From contig NZ_JAERRA010000001.1 of the NCBI RefSeq assembly GCF_016735685.1, forward strand, positions 2,202,920-2,266,919: a DNA stretch of 64,000 bases, in the 5' to 3' direction. The position numbers and the translations under genes were made by a program. Origin of the DNA: Piscinibacter lacus. Lineage in GTDB: Bacteria; Pseudomonadota; Gammaproteobacteria; Burkholderiales; Burkholderiaceae_C. Below, in pieces: positions 1 through 6,770 of the stretch; the stretch's first letter is position 1; each line of letters opens with the position of its first letter. The notes under the pieces are model-generated. The model did not search any database. It saw only the letters and a list, made by a program, of their open reading frames with translations, and was not told the origin of the DNA.

Positions 1-331
1 AAAAAAGCGCCCCCGTCTTCTCGTTGCGCACCGCATCGCGGCGCACCAGGGCCTTCGCCTCCAGCTCGTCCAGCGCATCGCGCAGGCGCCTGCGCGTCAC
101 GTCATCGCGCGTGCGGCCGTTGGCGGCCGGGTCCACCCCGCACACCACCTCGAGCGCCATGTAGCTCGTGCGCACCGCGCCCGTCGCATGGTCGGCAATC
201 GCCAGCAGCTCAAGCAGCAGCACCCGCGCCAGCAGCGAAAGGCCCCGCTGCCGCTGCAGCTCGCCCCCGCCCACCATCACGAAGTCTGGCGCCCGCTCCA
301 GGCGGTCCCGCGTGGTCGGTGCGCCCATCAT
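1..331 (-). CDS. Phage replication-type winged-helix protein, 3' end cut by window
   Basis: Reading the minus strand from an ATG at 331 (a second ATG follows at 328) gives an open frame of 110 codons running off the left edge. The protein has the character of phage replication-initiator N-termini: a helix-rich stretch (LARVLLLELLAIADHATGAV), then a VDPAANGRTRDDVTRRRLRDAL segment resembling a winged helix, then a dimer-arm-like DELEAKALVRRD. The start overlaps the stop of the preceding gene (ATGA at 328-331), which suggests translational coupling at the end of the Cro operon. A replication role is inferred from position and fold-like pattern; the C-terminal part needed to prove it is missing. 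Confidence 0.6.
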   Translation of the reverse strand, partial: MMGAPTTRDRLERAPDFVMVGGGELQRQRGLSLLARVLLLELLAIADHATGAVRTSYMALEVVCGVDPAANGRTRDDVTRRRLRDALDELEAKALVRRDAVRNEKTGALF

Positions 332-660
332 GCCACCCCGCCTGGCCCCGGCCCGGCCGGCAGCGGCACCGCCGCCCACCAGCCCAGCACCGCGCTGACC
401 CGCGCCACAGCACCCGCCTGGGCCGAGTTGGCCAGGCCCTGCACCGTGCCCAGGGCATACACCACCAGCGGCTTGCACACCCCCGGCAGCCTGGCCGAAC
501 CCACCGGCACCACATCGCCGCAGCGCCGCATGTTCTTCAGGGCAACACGCGCCGCCTCAAAGCCCACCCGCGCCCGCTCAGCCAGCGCCCGATAGTGCGC
601 CCGGCCCAGCACCCGCAGCGCCTCCAGCAGCGCCTGCCGCACCTCGCCACGGGGCCGCAT
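328..660 (-). CDS. Small phage protein, possible DNA-binding
   Basis: 110-residue basic protein in the Cro operon. Its N-terminal half (EVRQALLEALRVLGRAHYRALAERARVG followed by ARVALKNMRRCGDVVPVG) has the pattern of a helix-turn-helix with a wing, as in small phage regulators that share this operon position. The start may be ATG at 660 or the adjacent GTG at 663, which overlaps the TGA of the upstream gene. The stop overlaps the start of the next gene. The C-terminus is Gly/Pro/Ala rich and probably unstructured. No family can be named with certainty. Confidence 0.6.
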   Translation of the reverse strand: MRPRGEVRQALLEALRVLGRAHYRALAERARVGFEAARVALKNMRRCGDVVPVGSARLPGVCKPLVVYALGTVQGLANSAQAGAVARVSAVLGWWAAVPLPAGPGPGGVA

Positions 661-995
661 CACGCCACCCCGCCCGAAGCTGCCGCAGGCCCTGATGGTG
701 CCGCCGGCTCGGCATCCGCCACCGTCGTCGCGCGCTCATCCCACAAGCGCAGCGCATCGTCCAGCGGCATGGCCAGGCGGTACTGCTTCACCGTCGTAGG
801 CCCCCGGCCATCCGGCCGGTGCCACTGGTCCTCGACCAGGATGCCCGCCTCACGGAAGTCATGCACCCGCTGCGGCAGCGTCATCAAGCCCACCGCCTGC
901 AGCGCATCCAGCGCCGTCATCCAGCCGCGGGAAAGCTGCACCAGCAGCAAGCGCGCCTTCGTCGGCCGCGCCGGCTTCAGCCCCGGGCCGCTCAA
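660..995 (-). CDS. Phage helix-turn-helix domain protein
   Basis: 111 residues. The core (residues ~26-75, WMTALDALQAVGLMTLPQRV then DFREAGILVEDQWHR and VKQYRL) matches the small phage/plasmid helix-turn-helix proteins in which a short HTH is followed by a beta wing ending in a Y-R-L strand. The annotated start is a TTG at 995 whose bases overlap the TGA of the upstream gene (TTGA). An internal ATG at 920 would leave only the HTH core. It lies third in the Cro operon; the C-terminal 25 residues are low complexity (Ala/Pro/Gly). Confidence 0.65.
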   Translation of the reverse strand: MSGPGLKPARPTKARLLLVQLSRGWMTALDALQAVGLMTLPQRVHDFREAGILVEDQWHRPDGRGPTTVKQYRLAMPLDDALRLWDERATTVADAEPAAPSGPAAASGGVA

Positions 996-1747
996 AGCGC
1001 ACCCCCGGCCTGGCCCTGCGGCACATCAAGCTGCTCGGCCTGCGCCTGGCGCAGCCGCGCCGCGCGTGCAGCCTCATCGGCCAGGTACTGGCGCCAGGGC
1101 ACCTTATGCCCATCCACCAGAAAGCCCCACGTGCCGCGCTTGCGCCACGTGATGAACAACGTCATCACCCCGCCCGGGGAAACCTCCGTGATCCGGTGGT
1201 ACTGCCCGAACAGCAGCCGCCCCGTGTAGCCGGCCGAGCGAATCGCCTCGCCCTCGATGCGCTGCTCCTTGTACCAACCCCGCAGCACCAGCGTGCGCGC
1301 ATTCCAGGGGTGATCGTGCAGATGGCGGTCCAAGTCCTCCCGCATGATCCAGTGCAGCCGCACGCTGGGCAGCCAGCGCCAGCGGGCCGGCCCCTGCTCG
1401 CCATCGGCCGTGCGGCCGTAGGGGTTGGCCAGCCAATAGCGCGCCATGTACACCTCGCGCCCATCGGCCGAAGTGATGTGCGTGTACGGCGTGCGAATCG
1501 CCCGCCCCAGCAAAGCCAGGCGCAGGCCCGGCCAGCCGGCCAGCGTGCGCGCCAGCACCGCCCAGCCCGCCTGCGAAACCGCCGCCCCCGCCCGGGCCAG
1601 CAAGCCCCGGGCAGCGCTGGCCCCCATGATGGGGGGCACTGCGGCAACACCCAGGGCGCAGGATGCGGGCATGGACGACAGCAGCTTGTCAGCTTCAGCC
1701 CTGGGCAAAGGCTCCGGCGCCATGGCGCGCTTGGCGGATTCACTCAT
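992..1747 (-). CDS. Phage cupin-like protein of unknown function
   Basis: 251 residues. The C-terminal half carries a cupin-like pattern: a His-Asp-His cluster (DRHLHDHPW) in a strand-turn, then LVLRGWYKEQR, then YHRITEVSPGG and a final hydrophobic strand GVMTLFITWRKRGTWGFLV. Such single-domain cupins occur in temperate phages of proteobacteria, but their substrate is not known to me. The first 90 residues are Ala-rich and less conserved-looking. ATG at 1747 overlaps the end of the Cro-like gene by 8 bases, so the two are probably co-translated. The histidines could bind a metal; no enzymatic activity can be assigned. Confidence 0.65.
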   Translation of the reverse strand: MSESAKRAMAPEPLPRAEADKLLSSMPASCALGVAAVPPIMGASAARGLLARAGAAVSQAGWAVLARTLAGWPGLRLALLGRAIRTPYTHITSADGREVYMARYWLANPYGRTADGEQGPARWRWLPSVRLHWIMREDLDRHLHDHPWNARTLVLRGWYKEQRIEGEAIRSAGYTGRLLFGQYHRITEVSPGGVMTLFITWRKRGTWGFLVDGHKVPWRQYLADEAARAARLRQAQAEQLDVPQGQAGGAL

Positions 1748-2048
1748 GGCAGGCCGCCTCCTTCGCGGCGGAGGCGGCTTGGGGGGCAACTGGGGCGGCG
1801 TCAGCCCGGTGCAGCGGCTGCGGCAGCGCCGGTGCACCGGGCAAGCCGATCAGCTCGGGCCAGATCTCGTGCCAGTCGAGGGGGCGCAGGTCCCAGCGCA
1901 TGACCTGGCGGCCCGTGCCCTGCTCGATCTGCACTGCACGCTTGATGGGTACACCGTCCCTACGCCACTGGACGCAGCTCGGCGCGCTGACGCCGCAAAT
2001 CTTTGCGACCTTGGCGGGGCCGCCAGCCAGATCAATCGGGTGAGTCAT
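1740..2048 (-). CDS. Cro-like / YdaS-family transcriptional regulator
   Basis: 102 residues starting at ATG 2048. Residues 8-60 (GGPAKVAKICGVSAPSCVQW, then RRDGVPIKRAVQIEQGTGRQV and MRWDLRPLDWHEIWPEL) match the YdaS/Cro family: a compact HTH followed by the R-x-D-L-R-P-xx-W-x-x-I-W-P-x-L tail typical of the group. It is divergently transcribed from the CI-like repressor with 70 bases between the starts, the classical geometry of a phage lysis-lysogeny switch. The tail (residues 70-102) is low complexity. In this position the protein is expected to repress the repressor promoter and allow lytic development. The ATG sits directly beneath a good -10 element, so the mRNA may be leaderless. Confidence 0.88.
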   Translation of the reverse strand: MTHPIDLAGGPAKVAKICGVSAPSCVQWRRDGVPIKRAVQIEQGTGRQVMRWDLRPLDWHEIWPELIGLPGAPALPQPLHRADAAPVAPQAASAAKEAACHE

Positions 2049-2054
2049 CCCGGC

Positions 2055-2083
2055 ATGATAGGTGCACCTAACACTCAAAGCAA
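2055..2083 (-). promoter_or_regulatory. Putative P_R promoter for the Cro operon
   Basis: On the minus strand TTGCTT (2083-2078) is separated by 17 bases from TATCAT (2060-2055; five of six consensus bases). The expected transcription start falls about 7 bases downstream, at or next to the A of the Cro ATG (2048), leaving no room for a ribosome binding site. A palindromic operator (2059-2070) overlaps the -10 and spacer. Confidence 0.6.
2059..2070. promoter_or_regulatory. Operator O_R site 1 (perfect 12-bp palindrome)
   Basis: TAGGTGCACCTA reads identically on both strands. It sits across the -10 of the divergent Cro promoter. It shares the TAGG-NNNN-CCTA frame with the sites at 3308 and 3333, upstream of the other early operon, as expected for a shared phage repressor target. 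Confidence 0.7.
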
Positions 2084-2093
2084 GGCACACCTA
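2082..2093. promoter_or_regulatory. Operator O_R site 2 (imperfect copy)
   Basis: AAGGCACACCTA matches the 2059 site at 9 of 12 bases and keeps the right half-site intact. Its centre is 23 bases from the first site, about two helical turns, which would allow cooperative binding of two repressor dimers on one face of the DNA. It overlaps the region where the -35 of a weak promoter for the repressor gene would lie. Confidence 0.55.
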
Positions 2094-2118
2094 ACAATCT
2101 GGGTCTTAGGCTTGGCTT

Positions 2119-2520
2119 ATGAGTAGCCTAGCCGACCGCCTGAAGCGCGCCCTCGCGCGCAAGCCCGGGACCAGCCAAGCTGGACTCGCCGCCTACTGCG
2201 GCGTCAAAGCCCCATCAGTATCACAGTGGTTTTCTGGCGAAACCAAAACTCTTAAATCAAGCTCGCTGCGCAAAGCAGCCGAGTACCTGGGATGCTCGCG
2301 CGATTGGCTTGAAACCGGGCTTGGCTTGCCTGAGTGGGAGGGCACGATTGCGAGCAGCCCAACAGCAGAAGAGCCACGACCGGACTACGATAGCGATTGG
2401 CCTTTTAAATCCTTCAATGCAAGCGACATTCGCGCATTGCCAGCGGATCAACTCCAAATGATCGAGTCATATATTCGCGCCTTTGTTGACATGTCAAAGC
2501 TCAACAACCGCGCAGCATAA
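2119..2520 (+). CDS. CI-like phage repressor (XRE-family HTH)
   Basis: 133 residues. Residues 4-60 form an HTH_3/XRE domain (SLADRLKRALARKPGTSQAG, recognition region VKAPSVSQWFSGET, then LRKAAEYLGCSRDWLETG). The LxxAAxYLGCSxDWLxxG ending is characteristic of temperate phage CI-type repressors of proteobacteria. The usual C-terminal S24/LexA-type autoprotease domain is absent: the rest is only ~60 residues, ending in a helical segment (DQLQMIESYIRAFVDM) that may mediate dimerisation. Induction is therefore probably not by RecA-stimulated self-cleavage. No convincing ribosome binding site precedes the ATG. The gene diverges from the Cro-like gene and is followed by the HIRAN gene. Confidence 0.85.
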   Translation: MSSLADRLKRALARKPGTSQAGLAAYCGVKAPSVSQWFSGETKTLKSSSLRKAAEYLGCSRDWLETGLGLPEWEGTIASSPTAEEPRPDYDSDWPFKSFNASDIRALPADQLQMIESYIRAFVDMSKLNNRAA

Positions 2521-2634
2521 GAACCGCCCAAGTTTACTTACTGCACGACTACAGCAAGTCAAGAACCCCCAAAGAGGGTGGCGACCGGGATTGATGCGAC
2601 CGAACATTGCTACACATCGTCTCGACCTCAAGCC

Positions 2635-3201
2635 ATGAAGCTCATCATCGAATTGACAAAGCTGATCTTTGCAATCTTGGGGGCAATCATCAGATTGTTC
2701 CTGCCTGAGGAGCGCGGCCCAGCCCGGACGCAGCAGCGAAGCTCCCAGAGCGGCCAGGCAAGGGCGCAAGCCAGCAGTTCAAACAAGGTTGATGGACGCG
2801 CATTTGCAGCCAGGGCAGACATACAAGGGCCTGGCGTTTTTCAATGGGAGGTTGTTGGCGAGAGCCACTACACCGAGTCTTTTTTAGCATTTGACGAGAA
2901 CCCGAATAGTAGCGACCGAGCATTCGCAGGACTGGCAGAGCTTTTTTGTGATGAAAACAACGTCAAGGATAGTAATGCCGTTGCAGTGCTGATGCACGGA
3001 AGAGTCATCGGTTATGTACCAGCAGCGCTTACCCTAAACGTGCGGCAGCGCCTTGCACGCGAGCTAAAAGGGGTCAAGCGTGCGACCTGCGTTGCCAAAG
3101 TTCTCAGACCGGCGCAACCAGGACACAGTTACTCGGTCTGGCTCGATCTGCCTGACCGCTGGCGTAACGTACTTGCAGAGCGCGCCAAGAAAAAGCAGTA
3201 G
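2635..3201 (+). CDS. HIRAN-domain protein with N-terminal membrane anchor, in rex position
   Basis: 188 residues from ATG 2635; a GTG at 2578 would add 19 residues. Residues 1-23 (MKLIIELTKLIFAILGAIIR) form one hydrophobic helix, so the protein is probably membrane-anchored. A polar linker follows to about residue 65. The rest matches a HIRAN domain: WEVVGESHYTESF, LFCDENNVKDSNAVAV, GRVIGYVPAAL and a final VWLDLPDRW strand. HIRAN domains bind DNA ends in HLTF/Rad5-like proteins and also occur alone in bacteria and phages. The gene is co-directional with the repressor and lies between the two operator clusters, so it should be expressed in the lysogen like lambda rexAB. Base composition here is clearly lower in GC than the flanks. 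Function is unknown; superinfection exclusion is an inference from position only. Confidence 0.7.
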   Translation: MKLIIELTKLIFAILGAIIRLFLPEERGPARTQQRSSQSGQARAQASSSNKVDGRAFAARADIQGPGVFQWEVVGESHYTESFLAFDENPNSSDRAFAGLAELFCDENNVKDSNAVAVLMHGRVIGYVPAALTLNVRQRLARELKGVKRATCVAKVLRPAQPGHSYSVWLDLPDRWRNVLAERAKKKQ

Positions 3202-3307
3202 CTGGGCACATCGCCGGATGCCCCAAGCCCAGCAGTGGACCTGCCGGCAGACGCATCCACAGAAGCATGTGGACACGCCGTCACATCCCCTGAAGGACAC
3301 ACAAAGT

Positions 3308-3319
3308 TAGGCCAGCCTA
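3308..3319. promoter_or_regulatory. Operator O_L site 1
   Basis: TAGGCCAGCCTA keeps both TAGG and CCTA half-sites of the 2059 palindrome with a different centre. It lies directly upstream of the -35 of the putative early promoter at 3320. The centre-to-centre distance to the next site (3333) is 25 bases. Confidence 0.65.
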
Positions 3320-3348
3320 TTGCGCTGCAATGTAGGCGCGCCTAACAT
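3320..3348 (+). promoter_or_regulatory. Putative P_L promoter of the plus-strand early operon
   Basis: TTGCGC (3320-3325) is separated by 17 bases from TAACAT (3343-3348, four of six consensus bases). The palindromic operator 3333-3344 fills the spacer, so a bound repressor would block RNA polymerase. The first gene starts 64 bases downstream at 3412. Confidence 0.45.
3333..3344. promoter_or_regulatory. Operator O_L site 2 (perfect 12-bp palindrome)
   Basis: TAGGCGCGCCTA is a perfect palindrome with the same TAGG/CCTA ends as the site at 2059 and the same following bases (AC). It lies inside the spacer of the putative P_L promoter. Confidence 0.7.
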
Positions 3349-3411
3349 CCGCCCCAACCGCCCCCCACACACCGCCAGCACCCGCTGGCAGGGGCGGCCA
3401 AGGGGACCTTC

Positions 3412-3735
3412 ATGCACACCGCCCAGGCCGCCAGCGGCCACACCCAAGGTGAGGCCGGCTCATGCCCTGCGCCCACGCCTGGAGTGACGCCCGCCGCCGA
3501 CTCAGGCCCCATCCTCATCAACCCGGGCGATGCGCTCGTCCTTCAAACCGACGCGCGCCTCAGCCAAGAGCAGATCCTTGCGATCCATCAGATGGTTCGG
3601 GCGTGGCGCACGCAGGCCAAGCAAGGTGCAAGCAATCCGCTCGTGATCCACGGCGGCCTGAAGCTCGTTGCGGTGATGCAGATGCCGCAGGACTCCGACC
3701 TCGCCTGCGTGGTCCAAACCTCTCCGGTGGCCTGA
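3412..3735 (+). CDS. Hypothetical phage early protein
   Basis: 107 residues, first gene of the plus-strand early operon. An AGGGG-type ribosome binding site lies 6-10 bases before the ATG. The N-terminus is Ala/Gly/Pro rich. Residues ~33-105 look folded, with LINPGDALVLQTDARLSQEQ, a helix LAIHQMVRAWRTQAKQ and two strands (LVIHGGLKLVAVMQM). No family recognised. The stop TGA overlaps the start of the next gene (TGATG). Confidence 0.6.
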   Translation: MHTAQAASGHTQGEAGSCPAPTPGVTPAADSGPILINPGDALVLQTDARLSQEQILAIHQMVRAWRTQAKQGASNPLVIHGGLKLVAVMQMPQDSDLACVVQTSPVA

Positions 3736-4097
3736 TGAGCGCGGCGCAGCACACCGCCCAGGCCGCCAGCGCGCCGGCCACGCCGGCACCGCGGCGGATC
3801 ACGCTGGCCCATGTCGAGCTAGCAATCCACACCGCTCGCACATGCCGCCGCGATGTGCACCTGGCCGGCTTTGCGGCCATGACCGGCTACCCGGCCTTCT
3901 TCCACAGCTGCCCCGGGCCCACCAAGCGCCGGCCGCACCATGGGCACAACACGCCGGCCTTCATCCCGATGGACACCGGCCTCATCGCCGAGTTGATCAA
4001 ACGCACCTGCCGCACCCACGGCCGCGACGAGGTGCGCCGCACCTGGGGGCTGGGCATCCGCGAGCTGCAAGCGCAAGACCTGAGCAGGCCGGCATGA
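3735..4097 (+). CDS. Hypothetical phage early protein
   Basis: 120 residues from an ATG that overlaps the previous stop. It contains several histidines and cysteines (residues ~38-75: HTARTCRRDVH, FHSCPGPTKRRPHHGH) that could bind metal but form no known motif, and a helical C-terminus (GLIAELIKRTCRTHGRDEVR). No family recognised. ATGA overlap with the next gene. Confidence 0.6.
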   Translation: MSAAQHTAQAASAPATPAPRRITLAHVELAIHTARTCRRDVHLAGFAAMTGYPAFFHSCPGPTKRRPHHGHNTPAFIPMDTGLIAELIKRTCRTHGRDEVRRTWGLGIRELQAQDLSRPA

Positions 4098-4684
4098 CCC
4101 CCCACGCACCCACCCCCTGGGCCGGCCGCGACCTGCGCGGCCGCATGCTGGTGCTGCACATGGCCGGCGTGCCCGTGCTGTGGCAGCCCGGCACCCGCAA
4201 CCTGAGCGCCACCCAGCACGGCCGGGCCGTGGCCCTGCGCGCCCCGCGCGCCGTGGCCGACCAGCTGCTGCGCCTGAAGCACCCCGCCACCGGCGTGCTG
4301 CGCCAGGTGCTGGATGTGCGGCGCCCCGCGCCCCCCACCCAGGCCGCCCTGCAGCACGCCCTGAGCGGCGCGCCCCACTGGCAGCCCAGCGTGCGCTTGA
4401 GCCTGCTCGACCTGCTGGAGCCCGGGCTCGACTACCCGCTGCGCCTGTGGCGGCTGCGCGATGCCCTCAGCCCCTGGGGCTACCGCGAGCAGCTGGAGGA
4501 CCCCACCGTCCTCGGCATCGCCGGCGACAGCGCCCGGGCCCTGCAGCTCATCCGCGGCCAACTGGCCCGGCCCTGCGTGGCCGGCGTGCTGGCCTACCCG
4601 CTCGACGCGCACAGCGGCCCCGCCGCCGCACCCTGGCTCATCACCCAGGCCTGCCTGGCCACCCCCCAGCGCAGCGCCGCCTGA
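4094..4684 (+). CDS. Hypothetical phage early protein
   Basis: 196 residues, started by an ATG overlapping the previous TGA. The sequence is rich in Leu, Ala, Arg and Pro, with alternating helical stretches (LRLWRLRDALSPWGYREQL, ARALQLIRGQLARP). No recognisable domain. It reads as coding because it is bounded by a coupled start and is followed after 41 bases by a strong AAGGAGG site for the next gene. Confidence 0.55.
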   Translation: MTPHAPTPWAGRDLRGRMLVLHMAGVPVLWQPGTRNLSATQHGRAVALRAPRAVADQLLRLKHPATGVLRQVLDVRRPAPPTQAALQHALSGAPHWQPSVRLSLLDLLEPGLDYPLRLWRLRDALSPWGYREQLEDPTVLGIAGDSARALQLIRGQLARPCVAGVLAYPLDAHSGPAAAPWLITQACLATPQRSAA

Positions 4685-4725
4685 GGCCCGCCGCGCCCCA
4701 CCCCGCCACGAAGGAGGCACCCACC

Positions 4726-5379
4726 ATGCTCGACACCTTTTTCAAGCGCCTGGGCGGCATCGCCCTGGGCAACCCCAAGCTGCTGGCCGCGCAGGCCACC
4801 ACCAGCCCCACCGTGCAGGCCGCCATCGACAGCATGGCCCACCCCGCCGGCGGCCCCCAGCCGGCGCCCCCCGCCTGCGCCACCCTGCCCACCCGGCCGC
4901 TGTGCACCACCGGCAGCAAGCCCCTGCGCTACCGCAGCGCCGCCGCCACCGACGTGGCCGCCACCCTGCGCCGTGCCCGCAAGGCCCAGGCCGCCAGCGC
5001 CAGCCAGCAGGCCGGCCGCCTCAGCGTGGACGACTGCGTCGGCATCGGCTGCCTGCTGCTGATGCTGCTGCTGGCCGCCGTCAGCCTCGACGGCCTGCTG
5101 GATCTGTCGGACAGCACCACCCTCAGCGCCGGCCTGGTGCTGGCCTGGGTGCGCCCCGCTCCCAAGCAGCCCGCCCGGCCCTGCCCGGCCGATTGCAGCC
5201 AGCACCACGCCCAGTGCCCCACCCCCCTGGCCTGCGGCCTGGGCGAAGCGCCCACCCACCACGTCACCTGGGTGTCGCACCCGGCCGAAGCCGCCGCCCT
5301 GCTGGCCGCCCTTGTGCTGGCCGGCCACATCACCCTCACCCTCATCGGCATCAGCCTGCACGCCGGCCTCAGCGCCTGA
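4726..5379 (+). CDS. Putative inner-membrane phage protein
   Basis: 217 residues with a strong ribosome binding site (AAGGAGG, 4711-4717). After a polar N-terminus, residues ~104-125 (VGIGCLLLMLLLAAVSLDGL) and ~185-205 (AALLAALVLAGHITLTLIGI) form two probable transmembrane helices, joined by a Cys-containing loop (RPCPADCSQHHAQCP). The topology suggests a small two-span membrane protein with a periplasmic or cytoplasmic Cys loop. The function is unknown; early phage membrane proteins often act in exclusion or host takeover, but nothing here proves that. Confidence 0.55.
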   Translation: MLDTFFKRLGGIALGNPKLLAAQATTSPTVQAAIDSMAHPAGGPQPAPPACATLPTRPLCTTGSKPLRYRSAAATDVAATLRRARKAQAASASQQAGRLSVDDCVGIGCLLLMLLLAAVSLDGLLDLSDSTTLSAGLVLAWVRPAPKQPARPCPADCSQHHAQCPTPLACGLGEAPTHHVTWVSHPAEAAALLAALVLAGHITLTLIGISLHAGLSA

Positions 5380-5430
5380 GCCTGGGCCCACGCCGCACCT
5401 GCTGCCCACCCGCATCGAGGAGACACCCCC

Positions 5431-6171
5431 ATGCCCACCACCCCCCAAGCCCTGGCCCACGCTGCGCAGCAAGCCGTGGCCAGCAACCCCGCCGCCACCG
5501 CCACCGTGCTGGCCAGCGGTGCCAGCGTGCCCGTGCTGCACCACCCCAGCCACACCCCGGCCGCCTACCTGCAAGTCACGGCCGACACCGTGGCCCACCA
5601 GCTCGCCCACATCAACCGCTGGGCCGGCGCCCCGGCCCGCGCCTACAGCCTGGCCGAGCACAGCCTGCTGATCGAAGAGATCGTCACCCGCAACCGCGGC
5701 ATCACCTGCCCCCGCATGCGCCTGGCCGCGCTCACCCACCACGCCCTGGCCACCGTGCTGGGCGACACCCCCTACAGCCTGCGCGTGGCCCTGCGCCACA
5801 CCCAGCACGGCGACGGCCTGTGGAGCGACCTCGACCGGATCGAGCAACACCACCACCGCCACATGGCCCTGGCCCTGGGCCTGCGGCACGAGCTGCGCGC
5901 CCGCGCCGCCTGCACCGTGCTGGCCGCTGACGAAATCGCCACCCGCACCGCCTGGCGCGACCTCATGCCCGCCCACGCCCCGCTGCCCGAAGAGCTGCAA
6001 GCCGGCAACGTGCGCCCCGCCGCGTGGATCAGCCTGCACACGCCCGAGCGCGCCGCCATGCCCGCCAGCGCCTGGGCCCAGGCCTGGCTGCACACCTACG
6101 AAGGCCTGCTGGAAGCCTGCCTGGAGCTTGACCTGACCGAAGCCGCCCAGCCCGGCCCCCAAGCCGCATGA
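5431..6171 (+). CDS. Degenerate HD-domain (YfdR/YfbR-like) phage protein
   Basis: 246 residues preceded by GAGGAGA. Residues ~55-115 follow the phage HD-superfamily 5'-nucleotidase pattern: HINRWAGAPARAYSLAEHSL, then LAALTHHALATVLGDTPYSL. In active relatives the second block reads (L/I)LHDAxEAYLGD. Here the His-Asp pair is His-His and the following acidic residue is also lost, so the metal site is probably altered. A later helix HHHRHMALALGLRHELR corresponds to the usual E-R-x-hydrophobic segment. It may have lost hydrolase activity or use a non-standard ligand. The stop overlaps the next start (ATGA). Confidence 0.6.
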   Translation: MPTTPQALAHAAQQAVASNPAATATVLASGASVPVLHHPSHTPAAYLQVTADTVAHQLAHINRWAGAPARAYSLAEHSLLIEEIVTRNRGITCPRMRLAALTHHALATVLGDTPYSLRVALRHTQHGDGLWSDLDRIEQHHHRHMALALGLRHELRARAACTVLAADEIATRTAWRDLMPAHAPLPEELQAGNVRPAAWISLHTPERAAMPASAWAQAWLHTYEGLLEACLELDLTEAAQPGPQAA

Positions 6172-6770
6172 GCCGCGCCGCCAGCCTGCGCGTGTCCACC
6201 TCGGACACCAGCACCACCAACCGCCCCGACACCAGCCGGCGCGAAAGCCGCACCCTGCGGGTGATGGCGTACCTGGCCCGGCAAAGCGGCCGGATGGCCA
6301 CCGCACGCGCTTGCGCGCAGATCGGCCTGGGCACCACCACCCTCAGCGGCATCGAGCTGATCCGCGCGGTGCAATCCGCCGTCCGCTGCGGCTGGATCCT
6401 GGTCGATGAGTCGGCCAGCCGGCCTGCCGAGTCCGTCCTCACCCTCACCGCCACCGGGCTGGACAGCCTGCGCAGCAGCGCCCTCGGCCAAGACCTGCAG
6501 CCCGCCACAGACGGCCCCAGCCACCGGCCTGGACCCGACACCCACTTCGGCGCGCATGGCCTGCCCATCCGCCCCGGCGCCCGCGGCGGCATCCCCACCG
6601 AGGCCCTGCCCGCCCACATCGGCGCCCCCCTGCCCCGGCAGGCCGCCTGCCACCGCCACCTCATCCCCAGCCGTTACGGCGACACCCTGCGCTGGCGCAG
6701 CGGCCAGCAGTGCCACGCCCTCGACAGCGCCGCCCGTGCCCGCATCGAGGAGCTGCTGCGCCATGGCTAA
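6168..6770 (+). CDS. Hypothetical phage early protein, possible winged helix
   Basis: 200 residues. Residues 25-90 (ESRTLRVMAYLARQSGRMAT, IGLGTTTLSGIELIRAVQSA, CGWILVDES, VLTLTATGLDSL) have the order helix, helix, recognition-like helix, two-stranded wing seen in small winged-helix regulators. The remaining 110 residues are Pro/Gly/His rich without a recognisable fold. It overlaps the HD gene by 4 bases and the next gene by 8. Confidence 0.5.
   Translation: MSRAASLRVSTSDTSTTNRPDTSRRESRTLRVMAYLARQSGRMATARACAQIGLGTTTLSGIELIRAVQSAVRCGWILVDESASRPAESVLTLTATGLDSLRSSALGQDLQPATDGPSHRPGPDTHFGAHGLPIRPGARGGIPTEALPAHIGAPLPRQAACHRHLIPSRYGDTLRWRSGQQCHALDSAARARIEELLRHG

Noticed and set aside
4594..6306. 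570-codon Gly-rich open frame on the minus strand
   Set aside because: It lies antisense to the coupled early genes, has no domain or ribosome binding site, and its Gly/Ala/His composition is that of reversed high-GC codons.
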